NCBI GenBank assembly: GCA_041653615.1
Contig: JBAZEZ010000022.1
Coordinates: forward strand, 1 to 29,459
Source of the DNA: JAHJUB01 sp041653615 [NCBI: Candidatus Ratteibacteria bacterium]
GTDB taxonomy: Bacteria > Ratteibacteria > UBA8468 > MWAK01
DNA length: 29,459 nt
Direction of reading: 5' to 3'
This document shows, piece by piece, positions 24,735 through 29,459 of the stretch. The translations under genes and the position numbers were made by a program. How positions within the stretch are numbered: the first letter of the stretch is position 1; each line of letters begins with the position of its first letter. A model generated the notes under the pieces. That model saw nothing but the letters and a program-made list of their open reading frames with translations. It was not told the origin of the DNA and made no database searches.

Positions 24735-24809
24735 CGGGGCGTAGCTCAGCCTGGTTAGAGCGCTTGGTTCGGGACTAAGAGGTCGCTGGTTCGAATCCAG
24801 TCGCCCCGA
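24735..24809 (+). tRNA. tRNA-Pro(CGG)
   Basis: Acceptor CGGGGCG / CGCCCCG, D-arm GCTCAGCCTGGTTAGAGC, anticodon stem CTTGG/CTAAG (one G-T pair) with loop TTCGGGA (anticodon CGG), T-arm CTGGTTCGAATCCAG, discriminator A. CCA is not encoded. Confidence 0.96.
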
Positions 24810-24813
24810 CTTC

Positions 24814-24851
24814 GCCCGCCGTAGTTTTAGAGATTCGGCGGGCAAAGCCCG
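24814..24851. repeat. GGCGGGC repeat after tRNA-Pro
   Basis: GCCCGCCG and CGGCGGGC form a hairpin. TTCGGCGGGCAAAGCCCG (24834-24851) recurs as its exact reverse complement at 27378-27395. Confidence 0.6.
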
Positions 24852-24881
24852 ACTGTAACGCTGGATCCAAACCTCAAATCT

Positions 24882-25238
24882 ATGGAAAAAATAATTGCAT
24901 TTTGCGGGATGACCTGCAATGAATGCCCTGCATTTATAGCAACAAAAAATAACGATGACAGTAAAAGGAGAGAAACTGCCAAGTCGTGGTCTGAACTATT
25001 TAAAACGGATATTAAGCCGGAAGACATAAATTGTGCAGGATGTTTATCGGAGATAAAAGAAGTTTTTGGCCATTGCAAAGTCTGTGAAATAAGAAAATGC
25101 GGACAAGAGAAAAAAGTTGAAAACTGCGCTTATTGCAGCGAATATGTTTGCAAAAAACTTGATGAATTATTTAAAATAGCACCTGAGAATAAAACCACTC
25201 TTGATAAAATCATTAAAGAACGGAAAGTGAAACTATAA
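24882..25238 (+). CDS. DUF3795-like Cys-rich small protein
   Basis: 118 residues with Cys pairs spread through the chain: FCGMTCNECPAF at 8-18, CAGCLSE, HCKVCEIRKCG, CAYCSEYVC. The start CGxxCxxCPA is the DUF3795 pattern; these likely bind zinc or an Fe-S cluster, but no function is established. Its base use is visibly AT-rich (many AAA/ATA/AAT codons) against the GC-rich neighbours, suggesting recent transfer. No strong ribosome site. Downstream of tRNA-Pro, 21 bases before the fucose isomerase-like gene. Confidence 0.82.
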   Translation: MEKIIAFCGMTCNECPAFIATKNNDDSKRRETAKSWSELFKTDIKPEDINCAGCLSEIKEVFGHCKVCEIRKCGQEKKVENCAYCSEYVCKKLDELFKIAPENKTTLDKIIKERKVKL

Positions 25239-25259
25239 TCATTAACCGGAGAAAAAATC

Positions 25260-26972
25260 ATGGGAGCGAAAGGACTTCCGCTCACGACCAGAACGGAAAA
25301 GAATTTACCAGCCATCGGAGTCTTTGCCACGTGCGACCCGAGGGTGGATAAACCCTCGCGGGACCGAGCCGCGAATATCGTCAGGACAACCGCGGAAATA
25401 ATCGCCAAATCGGTAAAGACGCCTGACGGAGGACTTGTGCCAGTAGTCTGGACCCCGGTGTTAATAGACGGAGAAAAAGAGGCCGACATCGTCGCCAGAC
25501 AATTTAAAGACGAAGGGGTACAGGTCCTGGTCTGCGCGCCGGATACCTGGGCGTTCCCGCAACTTGGTTTGCTTTCCCTGCTCAGCCACTTTTCCGCCAA
25601 CACTCCGATTAACCTGACCTGCGGCAACAGCGGACCGAAACCGGGCGTGGTCTTCGCGCACGCGGCCAACGGTGCCCTGGCTCAATCCGGACGTCTTTCA
25701 CATCTAAACGTCGGTTCCTGGCCGGATACCGGGTTAGAGCCAAAAATGACCGGCGAGACCGCCGAGACGCTGATTGACTGGTGCTACGCCGCCTTCACCG
25801 CGACAAGCCTGAAGGGCAAACGCCTGGTAATCTTCGGTCACGATTCAATGGGCATGGAAACTGCCCTGGCCCACATCATACCCACTCGAAAGACGTTCGG
25901 CATTGAGATTACCCGATTGGACATGAAGATACTGGCGGATATGCTCCGAAAAGGTTCTTACGATAAACGGGAACTCCGGGAATTGCGCGGCTGGATTGAT
26001 AAATACACCGGCAAACGACTGGAACTGAAGACTCGGGACGACAGCGAATTATTCAACCAAAGCCTGGCGATGTATTTAATAATCAGGGACCTAATGAAGG
26101 ACCTGAACGCGGTCGGCGGCGGTTTTATGAACCAGTTGGAATGGGGTTCGGATAAACGCGGCATACCTTTGCCGGTAGCTGACGTTATGGAATCGTTGTT
26201 CAACTCAACTTTTGACCATAACGGCAAAAAACCGCCCCTTCCTTACGCCACTGAAGCAGATATCCAGGGGCTGTTGACCATGCTCTGCTACACCTGTCTC
26301 TCCGGCGGAAACCCGCCGCTCTTCATGGACTTCCGCAAAGTCTGGGAACCATGGGAAATAAAAAACCTGGCCGGGAAAATCAACGTTAAACTAAACAATT
26401 CCGCAATCTGGGAAAAGAAAGGTTTTGTGGATGGCAACAACTCCGGCAGCGCGTCTTTTGACTGGGCGGCTCTGCCCGGCGCGGGCGTAAAAGAGATTAT
26501 GGGCCGGGTAAAAATGCCCCTGGCAAATTCGTTCTATTTCCCGGGCGGCGGCAATTCAGTCAACTTCGTGACTCCGGAAGGCATTTCCGGAATAGCGGGC
26601 CGAATGGCTTACAGTTCCCTCAACAACCTCTTCTCCATGGTCTGGGACGAGGCATCAACCGTAGCACTGCCGGAAAAACTCTCCCGGGCCGTCTGTCAAA
26701 CGTCAGACGCCACCTGGCCGCATACTTTCGTCGTGCCTAAATACGCCAGTATGCTGGAATACAAACAGTTCGCTCCGGCAAATCACTTTCACATGACCTG
26801 GAATTTGAAACCGGCCCGGCTTCAGTACTGGATGGATTTGACCAACGTGCTTTCCGTAACGCCCTGGAATGCGCGGCCGACGTTTGTAGAAAAGGTGGAC
26901 CGGCCTGAACCTCTGCTTTATTTAATAAACGGGGGCGCGTTGGAAACAAAAAAACTGCTCAATCCTAGGTAA
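25260..26972 (+). CDS. L-fucose isomerase-like sugar isomerase
   Basis: 570 residues, near the 591 of E. coli FucI. The family interconverts L-fucose/L-fuculose or D-arabinose/D-ribulose with a Mn2+ ion. Metal ligands expected from E. coli E337, D361 and H528 fit E311 (DVMESLFNSTFD), D334 (ATEADIQGLLTML) and H511 (ANHFHMTW). Early part IGVFATCDPRVD and LTCGNSGPKPG are FucI-type. GGAG with 8-base spacing precedes the ATG. No kinase, aldolase or transporter is nearby, so the sugar is not known. A distant FucI branch; calling it fucI would be too specific. Confidence 0.8.
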   Translation: MGAKGLPLTTRTEKNLPAIGVFATCDPRVDKPSRDRAANIVRTTAEIIAKSVKTPDGGLVPVVWTPVLIDGEKEADIVARQFKDEGVQVLVCAPDTWAFPQLGLLSLLSHFSANTPINLTCGNSGPKPGVVFAHAANGALAQSGRLSHLNVGSWPDTGLEPKMTGETAETLIDWCYAAFTATSLKGKRLVIFGHDSMGMETALAHIIPTRKTFGIEITRLDMKILADMLRKGSYDKRELRELRGWIDKYTGKRLELKTRDDSELFNQSLAMYLIIRDLMKDLNAVGGGFMNQLEWGSDKRGIPLPVADVMESLFNSTFDHNGKKPPLPYATEADIQGLLTMLCYTCLSGGNPPLFMDFRKVWEPWEIKNLAGKINVKLNNSAIWEKKGFVDGNNSGSASFDWAALPGAGVKEIMGRVKMPLANSFYFPGGGNSVNFVTPEGISGIAGRMAYSSLNNLFSMVWDEASTVALPEKLSRAVCQTSDATWPHTFVVPKYASMLEYKQFAPANHFHMTWNLKPARLQYWMDLTNVLSVTPWNARPTFVEKVDRPEPLLYLINGGALETKKLLNPR

Positions 26973-26979
26973 ATTATAC

Positions 26980-27001
26980 GGACGCAGAAACTACGGATGC
27001 T
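26980..27001. repeat. Fragment of the GGACGCAGAT repeat
   Basis: GGACGCAGAAACTACGGATGC resembles 5004-5037 with an internal deletion (ACGCAGAAACTACCGGATAATGC). It ends at the start of the next gene. Confidence 0.5.
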
Positions 27002-27352
27002 ATGCCGGAAAAAATGTTGTCGGAGCAGATTAAAAAAATCAACGAGTCCACACACCTCAGCGAAACCGAGAAAGACCGACTCATTTCGGAACTGCTCAAA
27101 CAGATTATGCCGCAATCCGGTAACCGAAAATTCAATCCGGCCGGCGGATATATTCTCAGCTTACTTTTTCCTCCGCTGGGCTTATTCGTCGGTGGCCGTT
27201 ACCTGGTCCGCTACGGAGAAGACGGGGTTAAACCCGGCATAATCTGCATCGTGCTCACCTGCGTTTCCCTGGTAGTCCAACTCCTACTCTTCAAAAACAT
27301 GCTCCGGCCCCTCCTCTCCGGTCTTTCCTCATTGAAAATACCGGGCATGTAA
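27002..27352 (+). CDS. Small membrane protein of unknown function
   Basis: 116 residues. A charged, helical N-terminus (1-40, EQIKKINESTHLSETEKDRLISELLKQ) is followed by two hydrophobic segments: GGYILSLLFPPLGLFVGGRYL and GIICIVLTCVSLVVQLLLF. The pattern (P-P-L-G loop, GGRYL) recalls small two-helix DUF-type or TM2-like proteins but I do not recognise a family. The ATG at 27002 lies in repeat-derived sequence. It may follow the isomerase gene in one transcript (29-base gap). Confidence 0.65.
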   Translation: MPEKMLSEQIKKINESTHLSETEKDRLISELLKQIMPQSGNRKFNPAGGYILSLLFPPLGLFVGGRYLVRYGEDGVKPGIICIVLTCVSLVVQLLLFKNMLRPLLSGLSSLKIPGM

Positions 27353-27562
27353 TTACCCGGGCAATACACACGACAGGCGGGCTTTGCCCGCCGAAGCTTG
27401 TGTTATTTTGTTAAGCTCGCCTTCGCTAACTGCGTCCGTCATAGCCTTGGCGACGGCGGAAGCTACGAGGAGCGAAGGCGGGACGCCTGTCTTACTACAA
27501 TACGTCGGATAAATCCGACCGCTACGATAATACATGCGACAAAACGCACCACTACATACTAC
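27353..27562. other. Intergenic gap before miaB, repeat-derived
   Basis: Contains CCGGG/CCCGG across the end of the upstream gene (27343-27361), the inverse copy of TTCGGCGGGCAAAGCCCG (27378-27395) and GC-rich repeats (CGAAGGCGGGACGCC). An open frame extends through it into miaB but is not family-like, and I do not count it as coding. Confidence 0.5.
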
Positions 27563-28870
27563 ATGATGAAATTCTTTATCAAGACGTTCGGTTGTCAGAT
27601 GAATCAGGCCGACAGCGCCTACTTGTCCGGCCGCCTCATTGAAGCCGGATACCGGAAAATTGAAAACGCGGAAGAGGCACAGATAATCATTTTTAACACC
27701 TGCGGCGTCCGACAACACGCCGAGGAACGGCTCTTCCAGAACCTGAAAGCGCTGCGACCCCTGAAAAAAAAGAAACCGGGTTTAATAATCGGCCTGATTG
27801 GCTGCGTTCCGGTTTTGCACCGGGAAACGCTATTCCGCTCTTTTCCTCAACTTAATTTTCTGGCCGGACCAGAAAGTCTGTCCCTGGTTCCGGACCTGAT
27901 TTCCCGTAGTAAAAATGAGGAACAAATTGCAATCTTTGACTCCACACTACCCCCCGCCCTTAACCTCCCCCTCAAAGGGAGAGGCGAGGCGGGGGTGAAT
28001 ATCAGCGCCTTTTTACCTATAGTCACCGGCTGCGACAACTTCTGCAGTTACTGCGTGGTACCGTATACCCGAGGCAAAGAAAAGAGCCGGCCAATTAAAG
28101 AAGTTTTAAAAGAGGCGGAAAAAATGGCCGAAAACGGCGTCAAAGAAATAATCCTTCTGGGACAAAACGTCAATTCCTACCAGGCCGAAAACAAAATCAG
28201 TTTTCCGAAACTTCTGTCCCAAATAGCCGAGTTACCCGGAATTTTGCGTCTGGGCTTTATGACTTCCCACCCCAAAGATGTCTCCCCGGAACTTTTCAAA
28301 ACAATCGCCGCGCATTCCAACATCTACCGCCATCTGCACCTTCCTCTGCAGAGCGGTTCCGACTCTATTTTGAACACGATGAACCGCGGCTACACCGCGG
28401 CTCATTATCTGCAGAAAATAAAAGAGGCCGGGGAGATTATTCCCGGATTAACGCTCACCTCGGATATTATCGTGGGCTTTCCGGGCGAAACTGAAGATGA
28501 TTTTGAAAAAACCCTCGCAGTGGTTAAGGATGCGGAATTTGACGACTTGTTTGCCTTCAAGTATTCGGACCGGCCTAAAACCAAAGCCGAAAAAATAGAA
28601 GACAAAATTCCGGAAAAGATAAAAGAGGAACGGCTGGCGCAACTCTGGAAATTACAGGATGGAATTTCCCTGAAAAAAAACCTGGAGACGAAAGGTAAAT
28701 CTTTTGAAGTTCTGTTGCTGACTGAAAGTCGAAAGAAGCCGGGTTTCCTGCTCGGTAAGACGGAAAACGAAAAGAAAATCCTCCTTTCGGAAAACACAAA
28801 TTTAGTCGGTTCCTTAATCCGGGCTCAAGTTACTTCCGTTGACCGCCGCTTGCTTTACGGACAAACTTAA
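27563..28870 (+). CDS. miaB: tRNA-2-methylthio-N6-dimethylallyladenosine synthase
   Basis: Radical SAM methylthiotransferase for A37 of tRNAs reading UNN codons. About 435 residues from ATG at 27563. UPF0004 domain cysteines C11 (TFGCQMNQADS), C47 (NTCGVR), C81 (GLIGC); radical SAM C157-x3-C161-x2-C164 (GCDNFCSYCVVPYTRG), then HLPLQSGSD and a C-terminal TRAM-like domain. GCQMN and the VVPYTRGxExSRP form point to MiaB rather than RimO or MtaB. Residues 128-145 are an extra piece encoded by a palindromic repeat. No ribosome site seen. Its 3' end overlaps comEA by 57 bases, tail to tail. Confidence 0.93.
   Translation: MMKFFIKTFGCQMNQADSAYLSGRLIEAGYRKIENAEEAQIIIFNTCGVRQHAEERLFQNLKALRPLKKKKPGLIIGLIGCVPVLHRETLFRSFPQLNFLAGPESLSLVPDLISRSKNEEQIAIFDSTLPPALNLPLKGRGEAGVNISAFLPIVTGCDNFCSYCVVPYTRGKEKSRPIKEVLKEAEKMAENGVKEIILLGQNVNSYQAENKISFPKLLSQIAELPGILRLGFMTSHPKDVSPELFKTIAAHSNIYRHLHLPLQSGSDSILNTMNRGYTAAHYLQKIKEAGEIIPGLTLTSDIIVGFPGETEDDFEKTLAVVKDAEFDDLFAFKYSDRPKTKAEKIEDKIPEKIKEERLAQLWKLQDGISLKKNLETKGKSFEVLLLTESRKKPGFLLGKTENEKKILLSENTNLVGSLIRAQVTSVDRRLLYGQT
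27946..27998. repeat. Palindromic GC-rich repeat inside miaB
   Basis: CCCCCGCC (27951-27958) pairs with GGCGGGGG (27988-27995), and inside CCTCCCCCT pairs with AGGGAGAGG (one mismatch). Such CCCCCGCC..CTCAAAGGG..GGCGGGGG palindromes are a usual intergenic repeat type, yet here the unit is translated in frame as 18 extra residues (TLPPALNLPLKGRGEAGV). Confidence 0.75.
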
Positions 28871-29248
28871 ATATCTTTTTATCCCTTCCAGTTTTTTGGG
28901 ACCGATTCCGCTGACCTTCAACAGGTCTTCCGCCTGCAAAAATCGCTCGCCTGCCCTGTATTTTATTATTCTTCCGGCCAGTTCCGGACCGATGCCCGGC
29001 AAAACATCTAATTCTTCTAGAGAAGCGGCATTCGGGTCAATCCTGGCCCGAACCAAACGTGCTTTCAAAACGCGGCGCTCCGACGCCACTCTCGCCTGAT
29101 TCACCTGCGCCAGGGCCTGACTGTCTGAAACACGGTAACAATAACTTACCTCCGCGGCCTTTTTGTATAGAACCACCGCCTGTCCGAGTAAAAGACTCCC
29201 CACCACAAAGAAAACACCGAGCCGTTCGGTCCGGGTTAAATTTATCAT
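28814..29248 (-). CDS. ComEA-like helix-hairpin-helix DNA-binding protein
   Basis: 144 residues: one N-terminal membrane helix (about 8-28), a linker rich in Arg (50-70), then the ComEA domain ARIDPNAASLEELDVLPGIGPELAGRII and DLLKVSGIGPKKLEGIK (two helix-hairpin-helix motifs at 78-97 and 108-125). In natural transformation ComEA binds incoming DNA in the periplasm or at the membrane. No other com genes are near, so the competence role is a family inference. The ATG at 29248 has no strong ribosome site. Overlaps the miaB 3' end. Confidence 0.88.
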   Translation of the reverse strand: MINLTRTERLGVFFVVGSLLLGQAVVLYKKAAEVSYCYRVSDSQALAQVNQARVASERRVLKARLVRARIDPNAASLEELDVLPGIGPELAGRIIKYRAGERFLQAEDLLKVSGIGPKKLEGIKRYLSLSVKQAAVNGSNLSPD

Positions 29249-29348
29249 TACCGTTTTACTTTGAATTTTATTTAAAGCGAGGACGTTTGGTTAAGTAAAA
29301 CTTCACGGAGTGACGGAAACAAGACAAGCACATCTGTCATCTATGAAA

Positions 29349-29459
29349 GGACTGTGTCAAATCGCGTAACTCGTCCCTTTCAAAAACGTAGTTTACATAA
29401 ATTATTCTTAAACCGGTTAAACCGGATTGTATCGTTGGATTTATGTATCCAGTCATCTA
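29349..29459 (+). mobile_element. Possible insertion-sequence end (IS256-like) at the right edge
   Basis: GGACTGTGTCAAATCGCGTAAC resembles the terminal inverted repeats of IS256-family elements (GGNCTGTGTCAAANNNNNGTGTAA style), and GTTTACATAAATTATT follows. The window ends before any transposase. No partner repeat or target duplication can be seen, so this is tentative. Confidence 0.3.

Noticed and set aside
27398-27562. N-terminal extension of MiaB by 55 residues
   Set aside because: The extension is repeat-derived and the conserved protein begins at MMKFFIKTFGCQMN.
1-29459. CRISPR array or prophage
   Set aside because: No regularly spaced direct repeats and no phage structural, lysis or integrase genes were found.

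Overview
The window looks like an ordinary chromosomal segment of a diderm, probably anaerobic bacterium. The diderm evidence is lipid A synthesis (lpxB), an MsbA-type flippase, a type II secretion pseudopilin operon, and a patatin protein with an outer-membrane barrel. The anaerobic evidence is a class I-type hybrid cluster protein (Hcp) and a 2-oxoacid:acceptor oxidoreductase gamma subunit. Base composition is near-balanced and most intergenic gaps hold palindromic dispersed repeats. A candidate phylum such as Omnitrophota would fit, but the phylum is a guess from gene content and no marker gene here decides it.

Layout. 1-42 is the first codons of an IS110-family transposase running off the left edge; it abuts a REP-like palindrome. 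191-3349 (minus) carries xseB then uvrA. 3437-4984 (plus) is cimA, divergent from xseB; both have promoter-like boxes placed so that the transcripts would be nearly leaderless. 5178-12123 (minus) is a cell-envelope run: gspG-I-J-K-L-M, lpxB and an msbA-like exporter. 12124-12524 holds a tRNA-Leu(CAG) gene and two extra partial copies of its 3' end. 12597-16495 (minus) is a type Vd-like patatin and hcp; osmC diverges from hcp. 17010-22385 (minus) is a replication/metabolism cluster: oxidoreductase gamma, priA, a PflX-like radical SAM protein, tmk and holB.

22436-24576 (plus) is the most interesting part. A 6S RNA gene (ssrS), not previously implied by any reading frame, sits directly upstream of a single reading frame that fuses RarA/MgsA to 5-formyltetrahydrofolate cyclo-ligase. 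The rest of the plus strand has tRNA-Pro(CGG), a Cys-rich DUF3795-like protein, an L-fucose isomerase-like enzyme, a small membrane protein and miaB. The miaB frame contains a GC-rich palindromic repeat that is translated in frame. comEA comes back on the minus strand, overlapping the miaB 3' end. The last ~110 bases resemble an insertion-sequence end.

At least six families of inverted repeats occupy the intergenic gaps, several as whole plus partial copies. Four promoters I can read (xseB, 6S, tRNA-Leu, tRNA-Pro) share the -10 hexamer TAAAAT. I saw no CRISPR array, prophage or wholly new multi-gene system. The novelty candidates are the 6S/RarA-FAU arrangement, the coding palindrome in miaB, the IS110-REP junction and the tRNA-Leu 3'-end repeats.
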